Assembly: GCA_945862315.1 (NCBI GenBank)
Contig: CAMAXW010000009.1
Span: 30,802-94,801 of the forward strand
Source of the DNA: Klebsiella pneumoniae
Lineage (GTDB): Bacteria > Pseudomonadota > Gammaproteobacteria > Ga0077536
DNA length: 64,000 nt
Direction: 5' to 3'
The position numbers and the translations under genes were made by a program. The notes beneath the pieces were generated by a model. It did no database searches and was not told the origin of the DNA. It worked only from the letters and a program-made list of their open reading frames with translations. Positions 26,352 through 37,786 of this stretch are shown here, piece after piece (the first letter of the stretch is position 1; every line of letters begins with the position of its first letter).

Positions 26352-27557
26352 TCAGTCAGCCTGCCGCCGGAGAAATGCGGGGATATCCAGATAATCGACG
26401 CGCGGATTCTGATTGCCAGCGCGTTCCTGCTGTTCACGGGGCTTGCGAATCGCCGTGGGGCTGTCGAAATTTTTCCAATTCTGTGGCGCTTCTTCCAAAG
26501 TGTTCACCACAGGGGCCGCAACGCTCACCGGCACCGCCAACGGCGCGGCCTCACGGATTTTTCCTCGTTCGGGTTCAGGGTCACCCTTAGCGCGGGAATC
26601 CAGCCCATCAATGCCGGTCGCCACCACAGTGACCCGCACCTCACCTTCCACCGCGGGGTCGGTCACCATGCCGACCACGAAGGTGGCGTTTTCGGAGGCA
26701 AACGATTTAACAATTTCCCCGACTTCCTCAAATTCGCCCATGGTGAGATCGAGACCCGCCGTCACGTTGACCAAAATGCCCTTGGCCCCTTGGAGGTCGA
26801 TATCTTCTAGCAGCGGGCTCGCAATGGCTGCAAGCGCGGCATCCTTTGCGCGCGTAGGGCCCCGGCCCGTGCCGGTACCCATCATCGCCGTCCCCATTTC
26901 CTGCATGACCGTGCGCACGTCGGCAAAATCCACGTTGATGAGGCCCGGCCGCGTGATGAGTTCCGCGATGCCCTGCACGGCACCGAGCAAGACATCGTTA
27001 GCCGCCTTAAAAGCATCGAGCACGGTGATGTCACGCCCTAGCACGCTAGAGAGTTTTTGGTTGGGGATGGTAATGAGCGAATCAACGTATTGACTGAGTT
27101 CGCGAATGCCATGGTCTGCAGCGGCCGCGCGCTTGCTGCCTTCAAACTTGAAGGGGCGGGTGACGACTGCGACCGTCAGAATGCCCATTTCCTTGGCTAT
27201 TTGTGCCACCACCGGCGCGGCACCGGTGCCGGTGCCACCACCCATGCCAGCGGTGATGAACACCATATCCGACCCTTGCAGCACATCGCTGATGCGGTCG
27301 CGGTCTTCAAGCGCCGCTTGTCGACCAATCTCGGGATTCGCACCCGCACCCAAGCCTTTGGTAATGTCGCCGCCCAATTGCAGCACGGTTTCGCAGCTCG
27401 AGCTCTTGAGCGCTTGTGCATCCGTATTGGCGCACACGAAGTTCACCCCTTCGATTTGCGCGCCGAGCATGTACTGCACCGCGTTGCCACCACCACCACC
27501 CACCCCGATCACCTTGATGACCGCCGTTTCGCTATAAGCATGCATTAGTTCAATCAT
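26352..27557 (-). CDS. ftsZ: Cell division GTPase FtsZ
   Basis: A 401-residue tubulin homolog that forms the Z ring. The tubulin signature GGGTGTG is at 106-112 ([17 protein letters not shown]), and the N-terminal [15 protein letters not shown] loop is intact. A variable linker is followed by the conserved terminal peptide [12 protein letters not shown], which binds FtsA and other partners. The start MIELMHAY is preceded by GAGGG at a good distance. A 133-base leader with two hairpins separates it from ftsA. Confidence 0.98.
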   Translation of the reverse strand: MIELMHAYSETAVIKVIGVGGGGGNAVQYMLGAQIEGVNFVCANTDAQALKSSSCETVLQLGGDITKGLGAGANPEIGRQAALEDRDRISDVLQGSDMVFITAGMGGGTGTGAAPVVAQIAKEMGILTVAVVTRPFKFEGSKRAAAADHGIRELSQYVDSLITIPNQKLSSVLGRDITVLDAFKAANDVLLGAVQGIAELITRPGLINVDFADVRTVMQEMGTAMMGTGTGRGPTRAKDAALAAIASPLLEDIDLQGAKGILVNVTAGLDLTMGEFEEVGEIVKSFASENATFVVGMVTDPAVEGEVRVTVVATGIDGLDSRAKGDPEPERGKIREAAPLAVPVSVAAPVVNTLEEAPQNWKNFDSPTAIRKPREQQERAGNQNPRVDYLDIPAFLRRQAD

Positions 27558-27578
27558 TTTCTGCCCTCTGCTGCGGCG

Positions 27579-27673
27579 CCGCCCACTTTGATTTAAAAGG
27601 TGGGCGGGGACCGCTTAAGTTGATAACCAGCGTTTATTTCTTTGTATTCGCAACCGGACCAAGCGGCCCGGTT
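27579..27673 (-). repeat. Two inverted repeats in the ftsA-ftsZ leader
   Basis: CCGCCCAC (27579-27586) and GTGGGCGG (27600-27607) form a perfect 8-base stem with a 13-base AT-rich loop. AACCGG (27652-27657) and CCGGTT (27668-27673) form a 6-base stem just after the ftsA stop. Neither is followed by a T run on the minus strand, so simple termination is unlikely; mRNA processing or stability is more plausible. Confidence 0.5.
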
Positions 27674-27690
27674 ACTCATCAGGTTCAACG

Positions 27691-28926
27691 TTAGAAGTTG
27701 GTCTGAAACCAAGCCCTCATCCGCTCCCATACGTTGCCCGGAGATTCCGTACGACTCCTGCGTGGACCCGCTCCACGCGCATTCTGGCTGCCCACCAGCA
27801 GCAAACCGACGCCCGTTGCGTAAACCGGATTACGCACCACATCGAGCAAGCCGGTGACGTGCTGCGGGATCCCCAACCGCACCGGCATGTTGAATACTTC
27901 CTCTGCCAACTCGATCGCCCCTTCCATTTTGGCGCCGCCCCCAGTCAACACGACGCCCGCGGCCACCATGTTTTCGAAACCGCTGCGTTTGAGTTCCGCT
28001 AGCACTAGGCTGAAAAGTTCCTCGTAGCGGGGTTCCACCACTTCCGCGAGCGTTTGGCGTTCGAGTCGCCGGGGTGGTCGCTGGCCTACGCTGGGCACCT
28101 CGATGGTTTCATTCGCGTTGGCGAGCTGCCGCAACGCGCAGGCAAATTTAATTTTGAGATCCTCGGCGTGGTGCGTTGGCGTTCGCAGTGCCACGGCGAT
28201 ATCGTTCGTGACTTGGTCGCCAGCGATAGGAATGACCGCCGAGTGATGGATGGCACCGCCCACAAAAACGGCGATATCCGTCGTCCCGCCGCCGATGTCG
28301 CACAGACAAACGCCGAGATCTTTTTCATCTTCCGTCAGCACCGCAAAGGACGAAGCCAGCTGTTGCAAGATCACTTCGTCGGCTTTCAATCCGCAGCGAT
28401 TGACGCATTTGATAATGTTCTGCGTAGCACTTTCCGCACCGGTCACGATGTGGACCCGCGCTTCGAGGCGCACGCCCGACATCCCGATCGGCTCGCGAAT
28501 GCCTTCCTGTCCATCGATGATGTATTCCTGCGCTAGCACATGCAGAATTTTTTGATCCGCCGGGATCGCCACCGCGCGCGCGGCATCGAGCACGCGCTCT
28601 TTGTCACCCGCGGTGACTTCACTGTCCTTAATAGCCACAATGCCATGTGAGTTAAGGCTGCGAACATGGCCGCCGGCGATGCCCGCCGAGACCGATTGGA
28701 TTTGGCAGCCCACCATCGATTCGGCTTCTTCCACCGCGCGCTGAATTGACTGCACCGTGGACTCAATATTGACGACCACGCCCTTCTTCAAGCCGCGCGA
28801 AGGGTGCGACCCCATGCCGATGACCTCCACCGTGCCGTCAGGATGCACCTCACCCACGAGCGCGACGACTTTCGAGGTGCCGATATCGAGGCCCACGATT
28901 AAATTCTTGTCTTGCTTTCTAAGCAT
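27691..28926 (-). CDS. ftsA: Cell division actin-like protein FtsA
   Basis: A 411-residue actin-fold ATPase that tethers FtsZ to the membrane. The phosphate 1 loop is LIVGLDIGTSKVVALVGE, and the second phosphate motif is VCLCDIGGGTTDIAVF. The extra 1C subdomain lies around 80-160. The C-terminus VWERMRAWFQTNF can form the amphipathic membrane-targeting helix. The gene lies 31 bases after ftsQ and 133 before ftsZ in the usual order. Confidence 0.97.
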   Translation of the reverse strand: MLRKQDKNLIVGLDIGTSKVVALVGEVHPDGTVEVIGMGSHPSRGLKKGVVVNIESTVQSIQRAVEEAESMVGCQIQSVSAGIAGGHVRSLNSHGIVAIKDSEVTAGDKERVLDAARAVAIPADQKILHVLAQEYIIDGQEGIREPIGMSGVRLEARVHIVTGAESATQNIIKCVNRCGLKADEVILQQLASSFAVLTEDEKDLGVCLCDIGGGTTDIAVFVGGAIHHSAVIPIAGDQVTNDIAVALRTPTHHAEDLKIKFACALRQLANANETIEVPSVGQRPPRRLERQTLAEVVEPRYEELFSLVLAELKRSGFENMVAAGVVLTGGGAKMEGAIELAEEVFNMPVRLGIPQHVTGLLDVVRNPVYATGVGLLLVGSQNARGAGPRRSRTESPGNVWERMRAWFQTNF

Positions 28927-28957
28927 CGGGTTTATCAGCCTGCGTGGTTGTGGGTCA

Positions 28958-29737
28958 TTACGGTGTCGTGGCGGCGCCAGTTGCGCTCAAGCCACCCTGC
29001 TCTCGGAGCGAAAAACCATTGGTATAACGAAGATCGATGGTCGCGATTCTGGCCCAGCTGTTTTTGAGCGCCCACGGATAAGCGCGCACAAAGCGCGCCA
29101 AGCGCTCGTCGATGACATGCCGACCCAACAGCAGCACCGGGCCGTTGGCCAGTTCTATTTGCCAAGCGCCACGCTCCGACAGGCGCACCGCCGTTGCGGA
29201 GAGTCCAAGGCTTTTGAACGCGACCTGTGCGCGCTGCCAAACGGCCAGCACCTCGGCCTGCGTGCCCGCGGCCCCGCTCAACTGCACCAATCCGTTGGGG
29301 AGTGTTTTGGGATCTGGCGTGTAGATGTCTCCCGCTTCGCTCAACAAGGACGCTTCGCCCCAGCGCGCGAGCGGTTGCTGTTCCCGAATGCTGACGTGTA
29401 GGGCGATCGGCCAAACGCGTTGCACGGTGGCGTCGCGGACCCATGCTTCGCGCAGGAGCTGCCGGCGAATTTGTCCGACGTCCACCTGAAAAAATCCACC
29501 GCGCACCGCGCCCACCACGAGGGCTTCGATATGCTGGGCGGTGAGGTAACGGAAATCGCCGTCCACTGTCACTCGCTGAATGGGAAAAGCATCGGGCGCA
29601 TCCAACCATGCCAACAGCCGGTGCCCGCCGGTAAGCAGCGCGATCGCTGCGGCAGCGAATAGCCAGCGACCCCAGCGGATCGGCTGCACTGGCTCGCGCA
29701 TTGCGGCCTGCGGTCGTGGGCGCTCGCCGAGGATCAT
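28958..29737 (-). CDS. ftsQ: Cell division protein FtsQ
   Basis: A 259-residue single-pass membrane protein that links early and late divisome parts by binding FtsB and FtsL. A short cytoplasmic N-terminus is followed by a membrane segment (about 25-45, LFAAAAIALLTG), a POTRA domain starting at IQRVTVDGDFRYLTAQHIE, and the FtsQ beta domain. The start overlaps ddl by four bases. A longer open frame (28935-29798) in another phase on the same strand has no family similarity. Confidence 0.93.
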   Translation of the reverse strand: MILGERPRPQAAMREPVQPIRWGRWLFAAAAIALLTGGHRLLAWLDAPDAFPIQRVTVDGDFRYLTAQHIEALVVGAVRGGFFQVDVGQIRRQLLREAWVRDATVQRVWPIALHVSIREQQPLARWGEASLLSEAGDIYTPDPKTLPNGLVQLSGAAGTQAEVLAVWQRAQVAFKSLGLSATAVRLSERGAWQIELANGPVLLLGRHVIDERLARFVRAYPWALKNSWARIATIDLRYTNGFSLREQGGLSATGAATTP

Positions 29738-30684
29738 GCCGCACGCTCAAAACTCGAGGCGAGAATCTGCAGTGCCAACTGCTCAAATGACCAGCCAAAA
29801 GCCGCCGCTGCCATCGGCACCAGCGAATGATCAGTCATGCCAGGTACCGTATTGAGTTCAATGAGCTGAGGCTGTCCTGCCGCATCGAGCATGAAATCGA
29901 CCCGCCCCCAACCGCTCGCGCCCAAGGCGTTAAACGCACGCAGGCCCAGCGCCGCGCAGGCTGTTTCGAGCGTCGGTGGTAAACCGCAGGGGCATAAATA
30001 ACGGGTGGAGTCGGCCTGATATTTCGCCTCGTAATCGTAAAACTCACGCGGCGTCTCAAGCTTAATAAGGGGCAGCGTTTGGCCTTGGACTATCGCCAAG
30101 GTGTACTCACCACCGGTCACCCAGCGCTCGGCCAGGATTTCCGCATCGTGGTGACGCGCCAGCGCGATCGCGCCCTCCAGTTGCTCGGGATGGGTCACTT
30201 TGCTCACCCCGATGCTGGAGCCTTCGCGCGCGGGTTTCACCGCGAGTGGTAGGCCCAGACGCGCGAGAATCTGCGCCGAGGTCAGGGTTTCGTCGATGAC
30301 GAGAAAATCGGGGGTCGGCAGTACAAGGCTTTGCCAAACCTGCTTAGCGCGAATTTTATCCATCGCCAGGGCGCAACCCAGCACACCGCTGCCGGTGTAC
30401 GGAATACCCGCGATACCCAGCGCGCCCTGCAGTTGACCATCTTCACCACCGCGTCCATGCAACGCGATAAACACCCGGTCGGGCGCGAGCGCCAACAGGC
30501 TCGTGATCTGGCTCGCCCGGAAATCCACCGTCTGCACGGCGATTCCCGTACGGCGCAACGCAGCTGCCACCGCGGCCCCGCTCCGCAGTGACACTTCACG
30601 CTCGGCGGAGTCACCTCCCATCACCACGACGACCCGGCCGGCGGCGGCCACAATCTCGGCGTCGCTGCGTAAAACCGTGCTCAT
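29734..30684 (-). CDS. ddlB: D-alanine--D-alanine ligase Ddl
   Basis: A 316-residue ATP-grasp enzyme that makes the D-Ala-D-Ala dipeptide for peptidoglycan. The N-terminal VVVMGGDSAEREVSLRSG is the family signature; VFIALHGRGGEDG and the C-terminal GASGWGRVDFMLD and LIELNTVPGMTDHSLVP form the active site. The residue after GMT is Asp-His-Ser, giving EXXXTXPGMTDHS-like geometry and predicting D-Ala rather than D-lactate product. Overlaps ftsQ and murB by four bases each. The DdlB name follows from its place in the division cluster. Confidence 0.96.
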   Translation of the reverse strand: MSTVLRSDAEIVAAAGRVVVVMGGDSAEREVSLRSGAAVAAALRRTGIAVQTVDFRASQITSLLALAPDRVFIALHGRGGEDGQLQGALGIAGIPYTGSGVLGCALAMDKIRAKQVWQSLVLPTPDFLVIDETLTSAQILARLGLPLAVKPAREGSSIGVSKVTHPEQLEGAIALARHHDAEILAERWVTGGEYTLAIVQGQTLPLIKLETPREFYDYEAKYQADSTRYLCPCGLPPTLETACAALGLRAFNALGASGWGRVDFMLDAAGQPQLIELNTVPGMTDHSLVPMAAAAFGWSFEQLALQILASSFERAA

Positions 30685-31667
30685 AAGGTGGCCACAGGGG
30701 CGGCCCGTTCGCCCAAGATGCGAACTTCGCTTTCTAAGTGCACACCAAACTGCTGCGCCACGTGCTGTTGCAAGCTGAGCATGAGGTCTTCGATATCCGC
30801 GGCGGTCGCCGTGCCGTCGTTGATAATAAAATTAGCGTGCTTGGGGGAGACATAGGCACCGCCCTGACGCGCGCCTTTGCGACCGGCGGCTTCGATAAGC
30901 CGTCCGGCAAAATCGCCCAGCGGATTCTTGAAAACCGAACCGCAGCTCGGCAAGCCTAGCGGCTGCTGCACGCGACGTTGCGTCAGCAAACTCCGCACCC
31001 GCGCGGCCGCGGCGGGGTCCGTCGTCAAGCGTAATACCCCCGCCACAAACCACTCCTGATCCAAGCCCGCCACCTGACGGTAGGCTGCCTGAAACGCGCT
31101 CGCGGGCCGGGATTGAATGTCGCCGCGCCGGTTGATGGTTTCCACGCCTGTCACCAGCCCCCAGATTTCATAACCAAAAGCCCCCGCATTCATCGCGAGC
31201 GCACCGCCGATGGTGCCGGGGATCCCGGCGAGAAACTCCCCGCCGCCGAGCTGCCGTCGCGCGGCGAGTTTGGCCACCTTGGCGCACGCCACGCCCGCAC
31301 CGGCATGCACCGTGTGATCAGCGCGCCAAGTGATTTGGTCAAACGCTTGAGCCGTGGCAATCACCGTGCCGCGCAGACCGCCATCGCGTACCAACAGGTT
31401 GCTGCCTAGACCCATGACGGTCAGCGTTTCCTCGGGCGGTGCCGCGCGCAAAAACATCACAAGGTCGGCGAGATCAACCGGTTCAAAAAAACGCTCGGCG
31501 GCGCCGCCGGCGCGCCAACTGCAATGCCGAGCCATCGGCTCCGCGACACTCAGACGGCCACGCAGCGGCAATTCCCGCAGCCAGTCTGGCTGGCGCTTGA
31601 CCGCCAACTCGCGGTTATGGCCGATGATCATGTGGCTCAGCGCTCCTGCTCGCATGAAGGCATTCAT
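30681..31667 (-). CDS. murB: UDP-N-acetylenolpyruvoylglucosamine reductase MurB
   Basis: A 328-residue flavoenzyme that reduces the MurA product to UDP-MurNAc. The FAD-binding domain includes [16 protein letters not shown], and [18 protein letters not shown] is the family core. The catalytic Ser is in [10 protein letters not shown], and the catalytic Glu is near the end in [10 protein letters not shown]. The first about 30 residues may be an over-extension; the ATG at 31667 is used because it overlaps murC by four bases, like the neighbouring junctions. Confidence 0.95.
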   Translation of the reverse strand: MNAFMRAGALSHMIIGHNRELAVKRQPDWLRELPLRGRLSVAEPMARHCSWRAGGAAERFFEPVDLADLVMFLRAAPPEETLTVMGLGSNLLVRDGGLRGTVIATAQAFDQITWRADHTVHAGAGVACAKVAKLAARRQLGGGEFLAGIPGTIGGALAMNAGAFGYEIWGLVTGVETINRRGDIQSRPASAFQAAYRQVAGLDQEWFVAGVLRLTTDPAAAARVRSLLTQRRVQQPLGLPSCGSVFKNPLGDFAGRLIEAAGRKGARQGGAYVSPKHANFIINDGTATAADIEDLMLSLQQHVAQQFGVHLESEVRILGERAAPVATL

Positions 31668-33073
31668 GGGGTCTCAAACTGCATCTGCTCGGCGATGCGG
31701 CCAATGCTGCCGGCCCCTAACAGCATCACCAAATCGCCGTCTTGGACTACTCCAGCCAGTGCCTTCAGCAAGGTTTCAGGGCCTGAAACAAACACCGGGT
31801 CCACCGTCCCACGGGCGCGTATAGACCGGCACAACGCGCGCGCATCGGCCCCGGGCAAGGGTTTTTCGCCGGCACTATAAATGTCGAGTAGTAACAGCAC
31901 GTCGACACCACTCAGCACCTCGGCAAAATCCTCAAACAGGTCCCGGGTGCGGGTGTAACGATGCGGCTGGAAAGCGAGCACCAAGCGGGTACCCGCCCAC
32001 GACTCGCGGGCGGTGCGAATCATGGCGGCGAGTTCGCGGGGATGGTGACCGTAGTCGTCAATCAGGGTCACCGTGGCGTCGCCGATGCGCGTGCGACCAC
32101 GCACCTGACAACGCCGATTCACACCCTGAAAATTAGCGAGGGCGCGCGTGATCGCAGCATCGCTGACCCCAACTTCGCCGGCGATGGCAATCGCCGCCAG
32201 CGCATTTAAAGCGTTATGGCGACCCGGCATATTAAGCGTCACGCGCAGGTCCTCGGGGTGACCGAGGCGACGCACGTGGAAACTCGAACGCGTGCCGTTC
32301 AACTGAATATTGAGGCCCTGCACGTCGGCTTGATGAGTCTGGCCGTAGGTCAGAACACGGGTGTGCAACTCGGGGATCAGCGCCGCGGCACACGGGTCGT
32401 CAAGGCAAATGACCGCCACGCCGTAGAAGGGTAGCCGCCGAAAGAAATCGCGAAAACTAGCCCGCAGACGTTCGAAGTCCTGCTGGTAGGTGTCCATGTG
32501 GTCAGCATCGATATTGGTCAATACCGCCATCAGCGGGTTGAGCAGCAAAAACGAGGCATCGCTTTCATCGGCTTCGGCCACCAAATAGTGGCCGGTCCCT
32601 AAACGCGCGTGCGAGTCGGCGCTGTGCAGCAGCCCACCGATGACGAAAGTGGGGTCTAGCCCGCCTTCTGCGAGAACACTGGCGACCAAACTAGTGGTCG
32701 TTGTTTTGCCGTGGGTACCCGCGATGGCAATGCCATGACGGAAGCGCATTAATTCGGCCAACATCTCTGCACGGGGCACGCTGGGGATACGCCGCGCGCG
32801 CGCCGCGACCAGTTCCACGTTGCTGACAGGAATAGCGCTGGAATAAACCACGACATCAGCCTGCTGGACGTTCTCAGCGCGGTGGCCAACGGCGATCGGA
32901 ATACCTAAGCGGACGAGTTGGTCCGTCATGCGGTTAGACGACTGGTCCGAGCCTGACACCACATAGTCCAAGTTATGCAGAACCTCGGCGATACCGCCCA
33001 TGCCAGCACCGCCAATCCCGACAAAATGGATTCGTCGTACGTTGTGCATCGGCAGGGTATGGGGCTTATCCAT
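31664..33073 (-). CDS. murC: UDP-N-acetylmuramate--L-alanine ligase MurC
   Basis: A 469-residue ATP-dependent ligase adding L-Ala to UDP-MurNAc. The N-terminal [18 protein letters not shown] binds UDP, the P-loop GTHGKTTT is at 119-126, and a DHMDTY motif and [11 protein letters not shown] complete the active site. Overlaps murG by eight bases and murB by four. Confidence 0.97.
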   Translation of the reverse strand: MDKPHTLPMHNVRRIHFVGIGGAGMGGIAEVLHNLDYVVSGSDQSSNRMTDQLVRLGIPIAVGHRAENVQQADVVVYSSAIPVSNVELVAARARRIPSVPRAEMLAELMRFRHGIAIAGTHGKTTTTSLVASVLAEGGLDPTFVIGGLLHSADSHARLGTGHYLVAEADESDASFLLLNPLMAVLTNIDADHMDTYQQDFERLRASFRDFFRRLPFYGVAVICLDDPCAAALIPELHTRVLTYGQTHQADVQGLNIQLNGTRSSFHVRRLGHPEDLRVTLNMPGRHNALNALAAIAIAGEVGVSDAAITRALANFQGVNRRCQVRGRTRIGDATVTLIDDYGHHPRELAAMIRTARESWAGTRLVLAFQPHRYTRTRDLFEDFAEVLSGVDVLLLLDIYSAGEKPLPGADARALCRSIRARGTVDPVFVSGPETLLKALAGVVQDGDLVMLLGAGSIGRIAEQMQFETP

Positions 33074-34139
33074 GCAGCAGATCCAGGCAGTGTTGGGCCA
33101 CGGCGTGCGCGGCCTCCGGGCGGGCGAGCGCGCCAGCGCGTTCAGCCATCACCCGCAGGCTGGCGCGATCGCGCTGCCAGGATGTTAGTTGGTGCGCCAA
33201 ATCCGTCGCGCTGAGCACGGCTTCAGGCATCAGCACCGCCGCTCCAGCGTCAACCAAATAACGCGCGTTGGCGGTTTGGTGGTCGTCGACCGCGAAGGGG
33301 AACGGCACTAACACGGCGGGCAAGCCGGCCGCAGCCAATTCTGCCACCGTCATCGCGCCCGCTCGGCAAATCGCCACATCGGCCCACGCGTACGCCGCGG
33401 GCATGTCGTGGAGATAGGGCTCCACGCGCGCCGTGATGTCAGCACGGGCATAGGCGAGGCGGGTAGCTGGGAGATCGCGCTCGCCGGTTTGATGCCAAAC
33501 CTCGATGCCGCCCCCAACTACCGCGCACAACGCCTCGGGCAACACTTCGTTAAGCCGATGCGCACCCCGACTGCCGCCCATAACCAGCACCCGCAGGGTG
33601 GTCTCGGTGCGTGCCGTCAGGGGGCGCGTGGCGAGCCCAACGATGGCCGCGCGCAAGGGATTACCGGTAAACAGGGCGTGGGTGGATTCAGCGAAACTAT
33701 GGGGATAGGCCTGTAACACGCGGGTAGCCAGCCGACTCAGCCAGCGATTGGTGAGGCCGGGAATCGCGTTTTGTTCATGGATGACCAGTGGTCGCCGACA
33801 CAACCACGCGGCGAATCCGCCCGGACCGCTCACAAAACCCCCCATACCCAACACCACTCCAGGACGAAAACGTAGGATCGCGCGCAGCGCTTGCACCGTG
33901 GCCATCCCCAGCATGAACGGCGCTAACAACCACCCGAGCCAGCCACGACCACGCAAACCAGACACCCAGATGGTCAGGAGTTCGATGCCATGGGCCGGCA
34001 CAATGCGTTGCTCCATACCCCGCGCCGAGCCCAGCCACGCCAACGAAACCCCGCGCGCGCGCAAAATCTCGGCGACCGCGAGCGCCGGATAAATATGGCC
34101 GCCGGTGCCACCGGCCAAAATCAGCACGCGGTCAGTCAT
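33066..34139 (-). CDS. murG: Lipid II synthase MurG
   Basis: A 357-residue peripheral membrane GT28 glycosyltransferase adding GlcNAc to lipid I. The start [20 protein letters not shown] carries the GGTGGH donor loop. The second domain has [19 protein letters not shown] and the signature [25 protein letters not shown]. The start at 34139 overlaps the ftsW stop by eight bases; upstream extension to 34268 lacks similarity. Confidence 0.97.
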   Translation of the reverse strand: MTDRVLILAGGTGGHIYPALAVAEILRARGVSLAWLGSARGMEQRIVPAHGIELLTIWVSGLRGRGWLGWLLAPFMLGMATVQALRAILRFRPGVVLGMGGFVSGPGGFAAWLCRRPLVIHEQNAIPGLTNRWLSRLATRVLQAYPHSFAESTHALFTGNPLRAAIVGLATRPLTARTETTLRVLVMGGSRGAHRLNEVLPEALCAVVGGGIEVWHQTGERDLPATRLAYARADITARVEPYLHDMPAAYAWADVAICRAGAMTVAELAAAGLPAVLVPFPFAVDDHQTANARYLVDAGAAVLMPEAVLSATDLAHQLTSWQRDRASLRVMAERAGALARPEAAHAVAQHCLDLLHG

Positions 34140-35337
34140 GGGCCAAACTCTCTTCGAGGCGTGCCGGGGGCGACTCAGCGAGCTTCTGGCGCGACAAGCC
34201 AGACTCGTAGGAGACACGCAACACGATAGCGATCGCGCAACACAATACGATGGTGCTGTTACTGCCATAACTGATGAACGGCAGGGTTAAACCTTTGGTG
34301 GGCAAAAACCCCATATTGACGCCGATATTGATGTAGGCCTCGACCCCAATCAGCGTGGCAAAGCCGTAGGCAAGATTAGCGCCGTACGCTAGACCGACTT
34401 GTTCGGCACGCGCACCCACGAGAAAAATCCGCCAGATTAAAAACAGATACAGCAGGATGACCAGCAAGGTGCCGACGAAACCGAGCTCCTCACCGATCAC
34501 CGCGAAAATGAAATCGGTGTGGACTTCTGGCAGGTAGAAAAGCTTTTGCACACTGTTACCCAAGCCCATGCCCAGCCATTCGCCGCGGCCGAAAGCGATG
34601 AGTGACTGCGTCAGCTGGTAACCGCTGGTGAGCTCATGTTCCCAAGGACGTTGGAAGGTCAGCAGGCGCTGAAAGCGATAGGGCTCGACGATAATCAGGC
34701 CGTAGACGAGGAACGGTACGGCGGTGGCCGCGCTCAGGAAAGTTTTCACCGGCACGCCGCCTAGCCACACCATGACGAGCACGGTTATGGCCAAGACAAC
34801 CGTCGTGCCCAGATCGGGTTCGCACAGTAACAAGCCTGCAACCAGCAATAAAACAGACACGGGTTTCAAGAAGCCCCACAGGCTTTCTTCCACCTGGGTT
34901 CGATAGCGCACGAGGTAGGCGGCCGTGTACACAATAATGGCTAATTTGGCGATTTCTGAGGCCTGCACCGTGAAGTAGCCGAACGACACCCAGCGCATAC
35001 TGCCGTTGACCTTATGTCCGAGACCTGGCACCAGCACGGCAACCAACAGTGCAAGACTAACCAGCAGACCGGTACTACTCCAGTGCATCAACCGCGTCAG
35101 CCCCAATCTAAACAGGCCGTAGCCCAGCGCCGCACCGAGGGCCAGCGCCGCAAGCTGCCGGACGAAGTAATACAGTTCAAAGCCGTGGCTACGCGCGGCA
35201 ATGGCGATCGACGCCGAGGTCACCATGACCAAACCCAAAGCAATGAGGGTCACCAGCGCCGCCACTAGCCAGAAATCCACGGGCGGGCTTGGCGCCACTA
35301 GGCTTGGCGCATGAGGGGCTGCAGGCGCTAGATTCAT
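34132..35337 (-). CDS. ftsW: Peptidoglycan glycosyltransferase FtsW
   Basis: A 401-residue SEDS-family protein with about ten membrane segments that polymerises septal glycan with FtsI. Visible signatures are GSMRWVSFGYFTVQASEIAKLA, KVNG, LTSGYQLTQSLIAFGRG and the catalytic-loop region HTDFIFAVIGEELGFVG. MGFLPTKGLTLPFISYGSNS marks the C-terminal core. Overlaps murD by four bases and murG by eight. Confidence 0.97.
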   Translation of the reverse strand: MNLAPAAPHAPSLVAPSPPVDFWLVAALVTLIALGLVMVTSASIAIAARSHGFELYYFVRQLAALALGAALGYGLFRLGLTRLMHWSSTGLLVSLALLVAVLVPGLGHKVNGSMRWVSFGYFTVQASEIAKLAIIVYTAAYLVRYRTQVEESLWGFLKPVSVLLLVAGLLLCEPDLGTTVVLAITVLVMVWLGGVPVKTFLSAATAVPFLVYGLIIVEPYRFQRLLTFQRPWEHELTSGYQLTQSLIAFGRGEWLGMGLGNSVQKLFYLPEVHTDFIFAVIGEELGFVGTLLVILLYLFLIWRIFLVGARAEQVGLAYGANLAYGFATLIGVEAYINIGVNMGFLPTKGLTLPFISYGSNSTIVLCCAIAIVLRVSYESGLSRQKLAESPPARLEESLAHD

Positions 35338-36707
35338 GCCTCTAGCACCTCGCGCACCGCCGCCACAAACACCCGGCCACGGTGCTGATAGTTATCGAAC
35401 ATATCTAAACTTGCGCAAGCTGGACTCAGGAGCACCGCTTCACCCGGGCGGACAGCCGCGGCGGCTAAACGCACCGCTGTGGGAAGATCACTAGCCAGTT
35501 TCACCGCGACCAAATCCCCGACGGCCGCAGCGATGAGCGCCGCGTCTTCGCCGATGAGAATCGCCGTATGTACCCGCCCAGTGAGCGCGGGTCGAAGTTC
35601 CTGAAAGTTGCCACCCTTGCCCTGACCGCCAGCAATGAGCACCCCTCCGCGCCCACTCAGGAGGCCCACAATAGCGGCGCTGGCGGCACCGACATTGGTG
35701 GCCTTGGAGTCGTCGTACCAATCCACGCCTGCCTGCGAGGCCACGCGACGAGCACGGTGTTCAAGGCCCGGGAAAGCGGCGAGCGCGGCGCACTGCGCGG
35801 CGCGCGGCACGCCTAAACAGTCGGTGATGGCGAAAGCTGCCAGCGCGTTGAACTCGTTGTGGCGGCCCGCGATTTGGAGATCACTGCACGCCATCAACAC
35901 CTCAGTTCCGCGCTGTAACCAGCGCTCGCCTGCGCGCTCAGCCACGTAGTACTCGGCGCTATCGGGGTCCGAACCCACCCAGTGGATAACGGCGCCCGGC
36001 GGGGCGAGCGCCACCACCGCCGGGTCATCGGCGTTGAGCACCAGCTGCTTGGCGCCGAGGAAAATCCGGGCCTTGGCGGCGCAATAGGCCGCAAAGCTGC
36101 CGTGGCGATCGAGATGGTCGGCCGAAAGATTGAGCAGGCAGGCCACTTCAAGGTCCAGCGAACCCGACAGCTCGAGCTGAAAACTAGACAACTCCAGCAG
36201 GTAATAATCGGGGATGGCCTGGCTGAGAAAATCGAGGGCGGGGGTGCCTAAATTACCCCCCGCCTGCACGGTTGAGCCCGCGGCTTCCAGCATTCGCCAA
36301 ACTAAAGTCGTGACCGTGCTCTTCCCGTTGGAGCCGGTAATGCCCAACACGGGCGCGCCGGCAACTTGCCGAAAAAGGTCAACATCGCCCACCAAAACAG
36401 ACCCGGCGGCAACCGCCGCGAGCAGTGCTGGGTGGTCTAGGGGTACACCGGGACTCACCGCAACATGGGCAAAACCCGCGAGGCTGGCGGCAGGTAAAGT
36501 GCCGCAACGGCATTCAATAGCAGTGGCTAAGGCCATCACGGCCGCCCGTGCCGGTGGGTCGACGCGGGTGTCCAAACACAACAATTTAGCCACGCGCGGT
36601 GCCAGATAGCGCGCTAGCGACAAGCCGGTAGTACCCAAGCCGAACACGGCCCAATGTTGGCCAGCAAAGCGCTCGGCAGACAACTGCTGGGTGGCTAGAG
36701 TGGTCAT
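35334..36707 (-). CDS. murD: UDP-N-acetylmuramoylalanine--D-glutamate ligase MurD
   Basis: A 457-residue Mur ligase adding D-Glu. The N-terminal [17 protein letters not shown] fold binds UDP. The ATP loop is [13 protein letters not shown] (about 130), with [11 protein letters not shown] and [13 protein letters not shown] as further conserved blocks. [15 protein letters not shown] belongs to the C-terminal domain. Overlaps by four bases on both sides (mraY, ftsW). Confidence 0.97.
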   Translation of the reverse strand: MTTLATQQLSAERFAGQHWAVFGLGTTGLSLARYLAPRVAKLLCLDTRVDPPARAAVMALATAIECRCGTLPAASLAGFAHVAVSPGVPLDHPALLAAVAAGSVLVGDVDLFRQVAGAPVLGITGSNGKSTVTTLVWRMLEAAGSTVQAGGNLGTPALDFLSQAIPDYYLLELSSFQLELSGSLDLEVACLLNLSADHLDRHGSFAAYCAAKARIFLGAKQLVLNADDPAVVALAPPGAVIHWVGSDPDSAEYYVAERAGERWLQRGTEVLMACSDLQIAGRHNEFNALAAFAITDCLGVPRAAQCAALAAFPGLEHRARRVASQAGVDWYDDSKATNVGAASAAIVGLLSGRGGVLIAGGQGKGGNFQELRPALTGRVHTAILIGEDAALIAAAVGDLVAVKLASDLPTAVRLAAAAVRPGEAVLLSPACASLDMFDNYQHRGRVFVAAVREVLEA

Positions 36708-37786
36708 CGGAGTTTCAGCGTCGCGAGGCCGGTGAGTACGAGGACCACGGTGATGATCCAGAAACGCACAATCACCCGCGGCTCCGGCCAGCCCTTGAGT
36801 TCGAAATGATGATGCAGGGGTGCCATCCGAAAAATCCGGCGGCCGGTGAGCTTAAAAGAAGCCACCTGCAGAATGACCGAAACCGTCTCCATCACGAACA
36901 CGCCACCCATCACAAACAAGACCAGTTCTTGGCGCACGACCACGGCAACAATGCCCAAGGCGGCACCCAACGCGAGGGCACCGATGTCGCCCATAAAAAT
37001 TTGGGCGGGATAGGTGTTGAACCACAAGAAGCCAAGGCCTGCGCCCACCATCGCACCACAAAAAATACACATTTCACCGACCCCTGCGACATAGGGCAGG
37101 CCCAGATAGTGTGAGAACTTCACGTTGCCGGTGGCGTATGCAAAAACCACCAAGGCACCGGCCACCAGGACCGTGGGCAAAATGGCAAGCCCATCGAGGC
37201 CGTCGGTCAGGTTGACCGCGTTACTGGTGCCCACGATGACAAGATAAGTTGTGGCGAGGTAGAACAAACCCAGATCGATGGCGATGCCTTTAAAAAACGG
37301 CACGATGAGTTGCGTTTCTGCGGGGCTGATGGCCGCACGGTACAGCGTGCCCGCCGCGAGCAACGCCACCACCGACTGCCAGAAGTATTTCTGTTTGGCG
37401 GCCAGACCTTTGGGTGTTTTGCGGGAGATCTTAAGGTAGTCATCCACCCAACCAATGACGCCAAAACACAGGGTGGTGATCAACACCGGCCACACAAAGC
37501 GGTTTGCCAGGTTGCTCCACAGCAGCGTGCTAATGGTGATCGAAATGAGGATCAGCAAGCCACCCATGGTGGGCGTACCCGCCTTCGAAAAATGCGATTT
37601 GGGGCCATCGTCACGAACCTGCTGGCCGATTTGGCGGCCCACGAAATGCCGAATCATGACGGGCCCCACCAACAGGGCGATAAAAAAAGCCGTGAGCGCA
37701 GCCAGAATCGTGCGCAAGGTCAGATACTGGAACACGCGGAAACCCGACTGGTACTGCGCCAAATATTCCGCCAGCCACATCAGCAT
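36704..37786 (-). CDS. mraY: Phospho-N-acetylmuramoyl-pentapeptide transferase MraY
   Basis: A 360-residue integral membrane enzyme making lipid I from UDP-MurNAc-pentapeptide and undecaprenyl phosphate. The catalytic motifs [17 protein letters not shown] and [10 protein letters not shown] are intact, as are FKGIAIDLG and the C-terminal [14 protein letters not shown] loop. About ten membrane segments. Overlaps murF by seven bases and murD by four. Confidence 0.97.
   Translation of the reverse strand: MLMWLAEYLAQYQSGFRVFQYLTLRTILAALTAFFIALLVGPVMIRHFVGRQIGQQVRDDGPKSHFSKAGTPTMGGLLILISITISTLLWSNLANRFVWPVLITTLCFGVIGWVDDYLKISRKTPKGLAAKQKYFWQSVVALLAAGTLYRAAISPAETQLIVPFFKGIAIDLGLFYLATTYLVIVGTSNAVNLTDGLDGLAILPTVLVAGALVVFAYATGNVKFSHYLGLPYVAGVGEMCIFCGAMVGAGLGFLWFNTYPAQIFMGDIGALALGAALGIVAVVVRQELVLFVMGGVFVMETVSVILQVASFKLTGRRIFRMAPLHHHFELKGWPEPRVIVRFWIITVVLVLTGLATLKLR

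Noticed and set aside
28935..29798. Long open frame (287 codons) on the minus strand over ftsQ
   Set aside because: It is in a different phase from ftsQ, rich in Arg and Ala with no family similarity, and ftsQ in the other frame has clear domain signatures.
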